Shown one piece after another: positions 24,355 to 34,953 of a DNA stretch of 64,000 bases. Source of the DNA: Earliella scabrosa (lineage: Eukaryota > Basidiomycota > Agaricomycetes > Polyporales > Polyporaceae); the NCBI GenBank assembly GCA_022605405.1, contig JABYQQ010000039.1, positions 1 to 64,000 on the forward strand. The letters are read 5' to 3'. The translations under genes were made by a program, and so were the position numbers. Every line of letters begins with the position of its first letter. Within the stretch, counting starts at the first letter, position 1. The notes under the pieces are model-generated. The model made no database searches, had not been told where the DNA came from, and saw only the letters and a list, made by a program, of their open reading frames with translations.

Positions 24355-25916
24355 CCGTGGTTATGAGGGACGGGGACCGACCCGAGGTAAGACCTGTGAA
24401 GGTCCGTTTCCGACTGTGTACTACTCAAGTCATCTAGTGTTTTGTACATACATCACCGCTCAATCTCAAGCTCATATCCAGATTATAGTCAATCTTGTTG
24501 ACGTTTGGGACTATGGTGTGCATACATGAAGTTCTTCTCACTCAGTGAGCAGTGCTTGTACACAGGAGCTCGACAGGCGTATGATGTTAGACGCTCCATT
24601 GCCACGTGGCGTGTTGTTTCCTCCGAGTCAGTGAACCTTGAACAACGTTGCTTACAACCGTGTTGCTCTCCTGTGAGTTCTCCACCGAAGTATACGCTGT
24701 GTAGGCCCCGCCGAGCTCTCGCACCTAGGACTCTATCCCATGGGACAGGTGACTTGCTACTTATGAGTTGCATGAGTCCCGACACGGAGTGCGGTCGGAG
24801 TCGGCACTCGTAGCGGCGAATCCGGTCGGACGCTATGAGTCAGTAATAAGTCCGGACGTAGGTTACTAATTCTTTCAAGCACTCTATTCTGCAACCCACT
24901 GTGAGGCCGACTGACTTTGCGGAACTCGTAAGGGTCCGAGTCATTGATTGCCGCGGCGGTGGAGTCATCCCTCCTATACCGTATTGTTCGCACATCCAGC
25001 GGTGAGTCTGGGAGCATGTACGCCGTGGACGTGTACTAACGCTGCGTATATTCGTTTATTGCATAGTAGAGCAGACCACGAAAACATTGCCCGCCGGAGC
25101 GACCCTGCCAATTCGGACGCGGTATACCCCGATGGTGGCATGACGATGACTGCGTCTAACATGTTCGCTGTGCGTCCAGAGTCCATCTCCGTGTCATGAA
25201 TCATCGTAACTGAGTTGAATTACTCAGACGAGATCCCTCAGGTGGGATTTTTATACCAGATGGGGTATTGCAGTTACTCGACACATTCGAGTCGGAGACT
25301 CGGCACCAACTCGTCCAATGCCTTGACAAACGCATCAGTTCACTAGTAAGTCGTTCAGGACGCGCCATTATACAGTAATTATTGTGTTGACGAGCTGTAC
25401 TTCCACTGAATAGACTGCCCGCCGGCCCCATCCATCTCATCCCGACTTCAACGATACCTCCGAGTGGCACTGCGGATGAGCGCCTGATGTAGGGCCTGCG
25501 GTCTGCTTCTCCAGCAGCATCACTCTGGTTGTCTCGTGACCGTTCCGCCAACCCTTACTCCAGCAGCACAGTGGCAGCCATCGTCCGAGACGGACCCGTC
25601 GTCCAGTCTAATATGGCTTCGGCATAAGCCGCGTCGAGCCGTACCTTCAAACGCCGTCAGGAGCTTCCCCGACTCAGCCGTCTCCGCAGACGCGATGAGA
25701 ACAAGTGGGAAAAACATCACAAAAGCGGCACTCACCTCTGCTCTCAGGATCGCGCTGGGTTCTCATGACTTCTCTCCGGTCGAAGCTTCACGAGAAGAAG
25801 CATGCCACGCACCTTTTTACTTCGGTCATGGGAACCGCAGGGACGAGCGTTCTTTGCGCCGTTCAAGGGCCTTCGTGATCTCTGACAGGCGCAGGTACGT
25901 CGGACAACCGAGCCTG
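24355..25916. other. Intergenic between OMT 3 and flavin monooxygenase 3
   Basis: No supported gene. Several GAGTC/CCGAGTC motifs occur, and CGAGTC-GGA-GACTCG at 25288-25302 is a perfect short inverted repeat. The sequence nearest the FMO carries a TATA box. Confidence 0.5.
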
Positions 25917-25924
25917 TATAAATA
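25917..25924 (+). promoter_or_regulatory. TATA box of flavin monooxygenase 3
   Basis: TATAAATA about 75 bp upstream of the ATG at 25994. Confidence 0.65.
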
Positions 25925-25993
25925 CAGACGTGCATGCTGAGCATGAGCTCCATCCCTCTCTAGACAGCCCACAACGACAGCATCAAGTACAAC

Positions 25994-28755
25994 ATGCCTG
26001 GCGGTGGTGTCTCCCGTTCCGACGCTCAAGCTCCTCCGAGCACATTCACGCCCGGTGAATTCTCCATCGACGAGTATCGTCCCATGAAGGTCGTTGTTAT
26101 CGGCGCAGGCTTCAGCGGTATCACAGCTGGCATTCGGTATGTGCTCCGCGCGATAGAAGTACTGGTTCATTGTAACTGACTGAGCACCGCTCTTGGTAGC
26201 TTCCCGCAGAAGATTCCGAACCTTGAGTTGACTATTTATGAGAAGAGCGCCGGGGTGGGCGGTACCTGGTTCAGCAACAGATACCCGTACGTCGACGTCG
26301 GGATAACGCTTTACCATCGACTGAGCTTGTCTGCATAGCGGTCTGGCATGCGACATTCCTGCTCATTGTGTACGTGACTGGTGTTCGCCATCTCATAATG
26401 ATAGACTCACTCACTGTCTATTCAGTACCAACTGAGCTTCGAAGAGAAGGCATGTCACTGTTCCCCACGTCTTGTGCTTCCCTTGCTGACAGACTACTCT
26501 TTCAGCGCGATTGGTCCGCATTCTACGCTCCCGGGTCCGAGATTCGTGAATACCTCGAGGGTGTGGTCGCAAAGTACAAGCTCATGCGCTACATCAAGCT
26601 CCAACACGAGGTCGTCCGCGCGCAATATGACGAGCCGTCCGGAAAGTGGAACCTCCGCATCCGGCGTCTCAACCCGTCCAGCGGCGAATCTGAGGAGTTC
26701 GACGACAGCGCGGACGTGCTCTTCACCGCGTTCGGCGCGCTTAGTCGCTGGCGCATGCCGGACATCGAGGGCATCAATAATTACAAGGGCCTGCTGCATC
26801 ACAGTGCCGGGTTTGACCCTGAGGACAAGACCTGGCAGGAGATCGTTGATGGCTGGAAGGACAAGACGGTCGGCGTAATCGGTGTCGTGAGTACTGTAGC
26901 ACCTACTAAGACATATTCTTGCTCACGTCCGGCTCTCTTTGGCACCTATGCAGGGCTCGAGCGCCATACAGCTCGTTCCCGCTCTCCAGCCGCGCGTGTC
27001 GAAGCTCTACAACTACGTGCGCGGGAAGACTTGGCTCTCTGTACCGTTTGCGAGCACCACGTTCGCGGGCCTTCTCAACCGCGATGCTGCGAACGCGGAG
27101 AACTGTGAGTACTGCTGTCTGACTCCGTGTCCGGACGCCGTCTGGCCCCTGTATCGTGCTTCTCGACCTCGAGCCCGGAGCTAACCTTCACGAATAGTCA
27201 GCTTCACAGAAGAAGAGCGTGATCGATTCAAAAACGATCCCGACTTCTACCGCAACTTCAGATATGCACTGGAGACCGATATCAACGTACGTGCCGGCCT
27301 AATACGTTCAGGCTCAACCGTTCTTGCGCTGTCACCCGTTCTTCTCACTCTCGCTGCGTACGTCCGCAGAGTATCCACTCGTCGACGCTCCGTGGGACTC
27401 CGATGCAGGAATTAGGTAGAACGCTCTTCAAAGAGAACATGAAGAAGAAGCTCGCGAAGAAGCCCTGGATCGCCGAGAAGCGTAAGTGCCATTCTGTTTT
27501 GCTAGTATTCCTTCCAGGTCGGGCAATTCTGACCAACCATTTGTCTTTCCTGGCTCGCGTGCAATATCACGGGGACGTCTCGGCTCCTCAGTGATCCCTG
27601 AGTTCCCGGTTGCGTGCAGACGGCTTACCCCTGGCCCTGGGTACCTGGAGGCACTGTGCGAAGATAACGTGAGCGCATTCGGGCCATCCGCCCTTCGTTC
27701 TCGCAAGTCTCACCGTCTGTCTCTATTCCAGGTTGACTTCATCAGTACACCGATCAAGCGCTTCACTGAGAAAGGTCTCGAGCTCGAGGATGGCACGCAC
27801 CACGATCTGGACGTCATTTTCTGTGCGACAGGTGCGCAGTGAGTAAACCTTGCAGGTACCATGACTGACAAGCCCTGTGGCAGGGTACGACACGTCGTTC
27901 CGCCTTCCATTCGACGTCATCGGACGCAACGGGGTCGCTCTCAACGACAAATGGAACCCGCACCCTACCTCGTACCTCTCGGTTTGCGTCGACGGCTTCC
28001 CGAACATGTTCATGTCGCTCGGTCCCAACTCCGCTGTCGGGTCCGGCTCGCTCCTGGCCTTGATCGAGTTTGAGGTGATGTATGCGGCACAGGCCGTAGC
28101 GAAGTTGCAGCGTGAGCGACTCAAGAGCATCGAGGTCAAAGAGGAAGCGCTGAAGGACTTCGATGAGTACCTCGAGGTGAGCGCGGAAATATCTGATCAG
28201 GAGCGGTAGCTAAGGATCGGGGTTTCAGGCCTACTTCCCCAAGGTACAGCGGCCTCATAATCAGGGTACTTATTGAGCTGATCGGTGCGCCTGTTGCAGA
28301 CCGTGTATAGCGAGAAGTGCCGCTCGTGGTACAAGGCAGGCCAGGAAGACGGACGCATTGTCGGACTGTGGCCAGGTGCGTATGCTTTTTTCCGTCATGT
28401 CACCACGACATTCACAACGTTGCGCCGACTGCGGATCACCAGGCTCAACGTTGCATGCTCTGCGGTGCTTCCAATACCCGCGATGGGAAGACTTCAGTTA
28501 CGAGCGGCTTGACCCTGTCAAGAACCGCATGTACTGGTTGGGCGACGGCCAGACCTGGAACGAGAAGAGCATGACTGGAGATCGTGAGTGTTACTGTCCC
28601 GATCACTTCTTCGGGCGCAATGCTTATTTGTATCAAGGGGCATGGTATCTTGCCACGGACTTCATCGACAGACCCCCAGGTTCGCTCAGTTCCTACCTCC
28701 GCTACCCGTGATACTTCTTCTGACTGACCTTCCCTTCATAGTGCCCACCGACTAA
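25994..28755 (+). CDS. Baeyer-Villiger-type flavin monooxygenase, paralogue 3 (591 aa, 16 exons)
   Basis: All exons were traced: 25994-26136, 26200-26286, 26339-26369, 26426-26449, 26506-26886, 26954-27104, 27198-27286, 27370-27481, 27592-27668, 27732-27831, 27884-28176, 28229-28243, 28300-28375, 28443-28583, 28638-28679, 28742-28755. They sum to 1776 nt with an open frame. Motifs in order are VVVIGAGFSGITAGIR (FAD, near residue 30), GGTWFSNRYPGLACD, YKGLLHHSAGFDPE (FxGxxxH-like fingerprint with Tyr and Phe changes), VIGVGSSAIQ (NADPH fold), and FPNMFMSLGPNSAVGSG. Exon 4 is 24 nt and exon 12 is 15 nt. The intron after exon 4 has a GC donor (AAG/GCATGT). Likely a cytosolic oxygenase of secondary metabolism, with substrate unknown. 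Confidence 0.92.
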
Positions 28756-29036
28756 TGCGCCGACCCGTTGCCTTTGTCGATTGAGCGATATAGGCAATTA
28801 TTGCCGTGGCCTCTGAAATACACTGTCCTGCTATCACAATGTGAAACCGTTGCTCCCATGGAGCGCAAGATAGTGAAGCAGCCCAAACAACTCGCGTTAC
28901 CCAAGCACTCAAGTCTATACTAGTATTCCCCGATCTCAGGCGGGGTGGTGCCACTCTCGTCTTCGCTACGTGCCTACTCCGATACGCCCGTGCATGTATC
29001 TCTGAGTTCATCACAACTACATAAACAGCCTTGGAC

Positions 29037-30786
29037 TTATGACGACTTCAAGCACTCCAGCTTCTGCAGAAGCCGGCCCACCTCAGTCTCCAAGTGGTCC
29101 TGCGACCAGTTGATATACCACTTGCGCCCGCACGCCTGCCGCATCGAAGCCCTCTCCAATCCTCCAATCCCAGGAAACAGGTCACTCAGTGCGTTCGCGA
29201 GACGATCGAGGTCCCTGGGGAGCAAAATGGTCCGGCGGTAGTCGCCGCGAGCAAATGTGAGCCACGTCAGTCCCGCCGGTGGGCGATACTGGCGGTCGTC
29301 CTTGACTCGGAGGGCAGCCGCGCGCTCGAGGTAGGCGACGTCGTCGTCAGATACGCCCGCCACCTCGACGTCCAGCGTCCTCAGGCCTGGTCGGGACAGC
29401 GCGTATTCGACGAGGTTCCGGAAGGACGGCCGGCGAATCTCGACCCCCGCGGGCAGCCAGCGCCTCTGCAGATGGTCCGATGCGTCGAAGGAGAGGGCGA
29501 GACTGGTCAGGTGCGGCCACGCGGCGTTGACCCGCTGCACGTCCTCGTCCGTGAATGAGATCGTGCGCTGCCTGAGGTGGATCGACACGTTCTCCAGCTC
29601 GCTCAGGGGAAGGAGGGCGCGGGCGAGGTCGGCGAATAAAAACTCCATGCGCACTCCGCTCGGCTGCAACACGGGGTCTATTGTCAGGTGTACCTCCCTG
29701 AGTGTCTTGACCACTTGCAGGGCAAATCTCTTCTCGAGCAGATGCAGAAGCTCGTCAGCACGAGTGGCCTCGGTGAGGAGCGAGAGCGCGGTCAAGCATG
29801 GAGAGGAGATGGTCGTCAGCAGGTCCAACGGTCCGCGCGCCTTCAGTCGTTGCAACGCAGGAAATCCACAGCGATCCAGGTCCTCCTGCATCCCGTGCGG
29901 TGACGTAGCCCGGCCAGTCTGGAACTCGGACACTCTGTCAACGGACAGGTCTGTGAGGAACGGCAGAGTCCCGAGCTGGCGCCACGTGCTCCCGTCGATG
30001 TCGGTAAGCCTGAGGGTCCGGAGGGCGCGCAGAGTTGAGATCACAGGGAGGGCTGCGAGCGGAAGGTCGCTGTCTACGCGGAAATGCTTAAGACCCGTCT
30101 GGAATTGAGACAGGACTAAGAGATCGTGCGAGACGGATCCACTAAATCCGTACTTTGTGCGATGCGTGAGGAAAAACAGATGCAAGGTATCGGCGGTACA
30201 AAGAAGTCTGAGCATCTGTAATGTGTTCTCGTCGCCGAGGGACTCTGGCCAATGTAACGCCTGCAAATTCGGAAGGAGGGCTTTACTTGTCCGCTTGCAG
30301 TGGGATGCGAGAGCGGCGACGAGCGATGACTCGAACGGGTCCGTGCAATGAAAGTATTGGAGGCATCGGACGCGAGCCGCAAGGCAGTCGAAGCGCTCCC
30401 CTTCCTTTGGCGAAAGCTCTCCATCTAGATCCTAGTATAAGGCAGTGAGCATCGCAAGTCCTACGCATGGACAAACTTACATAGTACTGCGTACAATGCG
30501 TCTGCGTGTAACGTGTCGAGAACGCCTCGTGCTCACCCCTCTTCAGGCCCGATAATGTCTTGACTAACGGGAGGAGTCCCACGTGGAGCACGGCCCACAG
30601 CGTCTCCGACGCGGGATCCGAGAGGGCCTTGCAAGTGAGGGCCATGCTCGCGAGCGTGAGCCGCATTGCATGAGGCTCGTCACCTCGTGCACTGCGAGAG
30701 CTGGTGATGGGTCGAGGGAGGAGCGAGAAATGCTGACAGAGCTCGTGAACAACGTCTTGATTGGCCAAGAATCTCTCGACAGCCAT
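29037..30786 (-). CDS. F-box/LRR-type protein, MAVERF group, two exons (566 aa)
   Basis: Exon 1 is 30786-30481, intron 30432-30480 is 49 bp, and exon 2 is 30431-29037. The junction is phase 0 and both exons are open. The N-terminus (MAVERFLANQDVVHELCQHF) is the F-box-like helix, followed by LALTC-type and LWAVLHVGLLPLVKTL segments. The LRR part includes LRALRTLRLTDIDGS and WPHLTSLALSFDA, and the protein ends in RLLQKLECLKSS. It belongs to the same subfamily as the intact gene at 37247-39023, with long shared blocks such as GLRTLDVEVAGVSDDDVAYL. It is probably an SCF adaptor with unknown target. It is convergent with flavin monooxygenase 3, whose stop lies about 280 bp away. Confidence 0.8.
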
Positions 30787-31223
30787 CTTTGAGGAACGAG
30801 GGAGACTGGGACCAATGTGAGTGACACCAATGACTAGCAGCCTGCCATATCTAGAGCCGCACCTTCAAAACTCAAACCGTCGTCCTAAACGTTCTTACTC
30901 TATGTTGTCGAATTATTACGCAGTTGTGTTACGTGTAGCGTGGAGTCCAGATGCTAGTAGTAGGATGACAAGCACCAAGTGCCATCTGATAAGGTACGGT
31001 ATCACGAGAAGCAAACGAGAAGACGAGGCTGCGCAAAGTTACTTGTAGCGCTCACTTGCCTATTCACGCCTTCTACAGGCGCCGTCAGGTTCAAAAATTC
31101 CGGCTGCTCCGCCCATAAGCGGTTCGTATCGAGCCTTCGGTGCAACTCTTTCGTCGCGCCGTCACCCCGCACTTCTCCAGTTCCCTGGCAGCCCCCACTG
31201 GAGCATTTATTCATCTTTCACCG
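30787..31223. other. Intergenic, no gene seen
   Basis: Spacer upstream of the F-box gene at 29037-30786. Nothing recognisable. Confidence 0.4.
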
Positions 31224-31560
31224 TCACACGAAGACCGCGTCCAGGATCGCGACGATCCGCTGTACCTTCTCCGAGGAGTCGACGGTGATGTAGGGAGGGA
31301 CGGCCGACGGATCTCGACGCCCTCTGGTTGCCAGTGCCTCCGGAAACGTTCCGGGGCGTCGAAGGAGACGGCGAGACTGGTCAGGTGCGGCCACGCGTCC
31401 TTGACCCGCTGCATGTTCTCGTCCGTGAGTGAGATTGTGCGCTGCGCGACGTGGATAGACACGTTCTCCAGCGTGCCCAGCAGGAAGAGGGCGGAGGCGA
31501 GGTCGGCGAACGCGCACTCCATGCGCTCCCCGCCCCGCTATAGTGCGAACTCGATCGTCA
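31224..31560 (-). pseudogene. Chimeric remnant: F-box/LRR fragment joined to an aminotransferase tail
   Basis: From about 31560 to 31300 the minus strand encodes an LRR segment homologous to the MAVERF-group F-box genes (MECAFADLASALF, AQRTISLTDENMQRVKDAWPH, WQPEGVEIRRPS). It then runs directly into SSEKVQRIVAILDAVFV and a stop at 31224-31226. That tail matches the C-terminus of the class V aminotransferase at 32058 (TVEEVQKIIAILDEVLA), with the stop codons in the same place. The two parts are in different frames and lack the rest of either gene. This is a rearrangement scar, not a functional gene. Confidence 0.75.
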
Positions 31561-32057
31561 GGTGCACCTGCGTGAGCGTCTTGACTCTTGACCACCGTCA
31601 GCCCTCTTCTCGAGACACACTGGGAGCTTGTCCGTACTTCTGGCCGACCGAAATGCTGGGCGACTCGGGTATTGTAGAGTACCGCACCGAGCTGCATACA
31701 TAGGACTCATACATCAGCTTGAACGTCCGAGTCAGGGAGCCTACGCCATGCCAATCGACGCGACTGGACGCACCTGACTTGTACCTATGAGCTCAGGTAC
31801 GCTCAAGCTCGCCATTGGACGTCTTGGGTTGCTGTGTTTGCTCGGCACGCCGGCAATGCATCGGGCGGGACGGCACATCTTCGCAGCAAAGTACGCTCGT
31901 CTGCGTCCCCCCAGTCATATGCGTACCGCCTAATCGTACACATCCCGCTCCGAATTCGAACTTCCGAGCCCTCCACAGGCCGGTCCAAAGCTCCTGACCC
32001 CGTGCCTGCCAGCCCCCGGGCCCCTCCTCCTTCTCCACTTCTGGAATTTGACTGCCG
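31561..32057. other. Spacer downstream of the aminotransferase
   Basis: No complete gene. It may contain further decayed duplicate sequence, given the adjoining chimeric remnant. Confidence 0.4.
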
Positions 32058-33539
32058 TCACGCGAGGACCTCGTCCAGGATCGCGATGATCTTCTGCACC
32101 TCCTCGACCGTGTTGTAGTGCACGAGCGAGATGCGCACCACGCCGTCCTCGACGTCCATCCCCGGCGCGAGGCCGGCGACGAGCGTGTACGCGTAAAAGT
32201 GCCCGTACCGGATCCCAACCTGCCATCCCCGTCGCCGCCCCGTCAGCACCCACCATCTAACAAAACGCAAGGGAAGGCACTCACGTCTCCCTTCTTATCA
32301 AACGCCGCGACGACGTCCCGGCTTCGCATCGCCCTCTCGCCCACAACAACAAAGCTCACAGTCGGGACCCTCCCCAATCCCTCCCTCTCCGCCCCGACAA
32401 TCCTCACCCCCCTCTCCCGGCGGCTTCTCAGGTATCCCAGCAATGGCGCAAGGAGCGTCTGCTCGTGCGCTGCGACCGCCGCCCACGCGTCCTCGAGCGT
32501 GCCCGATCCGTTAGGGGTGAGGGATCGGAGGTAGGGCGGGACGGCAGTGCAGCCCCAGGGGAGCTCGTAGCCCGGCCCGCCGGGCTGGAGCTTGTATGGC
32601 TTGGAGTCGATTTGGAGGAAGTGATGTCCGAGGGAGGTGAGCGAGGCGGTTAGGGAGGCGCGGCGCGCGTAGAGCACAGACGTGTGCGGCCCGTACACCT
32701 GGGTCCGGGTCAGCATCCGATCTCACGGCAGAGCCGGAGACGAGGCGAGAAGAGGAGACGGGGATGAGGACGAGACGGACCTTATAGAAAGAGAAATAGC
32801 AGTAGTCCACATCCCACCCGCGCACGTCAATCCGCCGATGAGGCGCATACGCCACGCAATCTACGCACACCTCTAGCTTGCGCGCCCCCAGCTTCGCCGC
32901 GGCATCGCGCACGGCGGCGACGATCTCGGCGACGGGGACAACGGAGCCAAGGATGTTGGAGCACGCGGTGAACGCCACGAGCCGCGTCTTGGCGGAGAGG
33001 AGCGGGAGGAGCGCGTCGAGCTGCAGGCCAACCGCGTACGGGTTGTCTGCGTGGTCCGGGAGGGGCGTCGCGGACCAGAGCTTGATGACCGCACCCTTGC
33101 GCGCGGCGAGGCGCTTCCACGGCCCCGCGTTCGCTGTTCGCTCCGTCAGCGAGGGGAGTAATCAGAGAAAGGGAGGGGACGTACACTCATGCTCGCCCGT
33201 GACGACGATCTCCTCTCCGGCCTGTACATCTGACTCGAGCGCACGCGCCAGGTTCTCCACCAGCATCGTCGAACTGCTCCCATACGCGACCTCCTCCACG
33301 CTCTCCGCGTTGAATAGCTCGCGCGCGGCCTCGGCTCCCGCGGCAACGCGCTGGGTGCTCGTAACAGACACGCCGTAGTCGGCGCCGAGCTGGACGTTGG
33401 TGTTGAGGAGGTAGTCGGAGATCCGCGCGGCGGCGTCGGCGAGGCACTGGGAGCCGCCGGCGTTGTCGGCGTAGAGGAAGCCTGAGGAGAGGGCGGGGAA
33501 GGCGGCGCGTACGGCGTCGATGTCGAGGGTCGGAGCCAT
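32058..33539 (-). CDS. Class V aminotransferase / cysteine-desulfurase-like PLP enzyme
   Basis: PLP-dependent fold-type I enzyme of the cysteine-desulfurase-like (VC1184-type) subfamily. The start MAPTLDIDAVRAAFPAL is followed by YADNAGGSQ and STQRVAAGAEAARELFNAE. GSSSTMLVENLARALE is the cofactor phosphate region. VAFTACSNILGSVVPV and VCVDCVAYAPHRRIDV lead to the PLP region FSFYK, with VYGPHTSVLYARR across an intron, where the Lys should form the Schiff base. The C-terminus is HFYAYTLVAG, GVVRISLVHYNTVEEV and AILDEVLA. Four exons are apparent, with introns near 33070-33190, 32700-32790 and 32220-32285. The exact substrate is unknown: desulfurase, lyase and epimerase activities all occur in this family. 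Its 3' end has been copied into the chimeric remnant 0.8 kb downstream. Confidence 0.85.
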
Positions 33540-34953
33540 CCTGGCAACGTTGGCGGTGGAGAGTACTATGTAGAAGGTTGAAACGTTGATGGACGGAGGG
33601 GCGTGAGGTCTGCGTGATGATTGTTGATATAAGGGTGGGCGTGTGAGTAAGGAGCTCGTCGAGATATTATCGATCGTGACGGGGATGGTCAGCAGACTCC
33701 CGCGCGAAGCCTCGGTCGTGGCCTTCCGGGAGCAGCAGCCAGGGCCCGATGGATTGTGCATACCATGTCCAGCTGGAGAGGTGAACGTGTTGCACGCACC
33801 CGAGAATAAGTGCTCCTCGACAAGCCCTCTAAGATCGTCGCGTGCTCAGTACGGTGACTCTATACGGGAGTGTGCGTACGCGTGCTTCTCCGATTTGACG
33901 AAAAGGGAGAGAGAACGAACGCTGTGCGAGGTTGTCGCTGCCTGGCCAAGTTCAGAGTGGACGTTATGGAACCCAACACCCTTCCTGCTCGCATTCAACC
34001 TTTACCCCCTTGGGCTGGAACTCACGCTCGAGGAGGGAGGTAGAGGACGAGCAGAGCTGACGCAATCTTGCGGTTGGGATAGACCGCAAGCATGGCCACG
34101 TTCACGCCGTGCACCGGTCGATGAAGACTAGTTCTAATGCCATGGCAAGCTGTTGACGAGCCTCGGGACAGTCGCACGGAAAAATGGAAGTAGAAAGACT
34201 CGGAGGGACGTGGTGCGAGGTCAACGAGATATCTGAGTTTAGGCCTTAGGGCTTGTAGCAGAGCGAGGTCGGGGTCGACGCAGAGAGCATATGTCTCGGA
34301 GTATTCCTGGACACGAAAGTGGTCCAGGTCTGCAGCCCAGTAACCTCGCATCAGTTTGGGGTGCGAAAGCTGACTAAACCGCGTGGCTCTGTGTTTCAGG
34401 TCGCTGGATATGGTAACGCAGCGCCCGGCAAGAACCGGCTACCTCAACACACTGACTGCATCCTCAATTTGTTCAGATTCTACAGAAGAGTCAATTCAAC
34501 ACGGATTCATGACATCGACGTATTTCTGGTCACGAATGTGATCCAGGTCTCCAGTCGAGTAAAGGCGAGTCCGTGTGTCCGGACTGGATGCGGGGTGAAC
34601 GCGGAAGGGGCCCGGCAGGGCCCCTTCCGCGCTCACATCTCGGATTCCGAGTACGTGGCCTTCGAACGAGCCAGGGTACAGTTTATCCAGGCGCAACATT
34701 CATTGCAGAAATGCGTATATCCTCATACATGAGTGCACCGCAACCATGGTAGACCGTGTCCAGGTCCGCCCGGAGGGCCCGTGTTATGTGAAGGTTCAAG
34801 GGAGTAATATATCAAGCAGGCCAAGTGGGCGAATGTCGATGCTTACGGCAACTCCGGCCCGCGGGCGCCGGTTGTTGATTTCCTGACAGTGAGATCCATC
34901 CTAGAGGAGTCCGTCAGCTGGTCCTCGTGTCGCAACTCGCTGTGTACGTACTC
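33540..34953. other. Spacer with two related segments and a strong hairpin
   Basis: No complete gene. Two minus-strand segments look alike: GYWAADLDHFRVQEYSE (near 34345-34290) and LYSTGDLDHIRDQKYVD (near 34580-34510). They may be remnants of one duplicated exon. A 14-bp perfect inverted repeat lies at 34600-34631. Confidence 0.4.
34595..34636. repeat. GC-rich hairpin with a 19-bp stem and one mismatch
   Basis: Arms GCGGAAGGGGCCC (34601-34613) and GGGCCCCTTCCGC (34618-34630) are perfectly complementary around a GGCA loop. Pairing extends by C34600/G34631. After one mismatch it continues with GTGA (34595-34598) and TCAC (34633-34636). Confidence 0.85.

Noticed and set aside
34496..34699. NRPS-like adenylation domain remnant (Y.TGDL motif)
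   Set aside because: Only one short motif matches and none of the neighbouring core motifs are present, so it is not annotated as NRPS.
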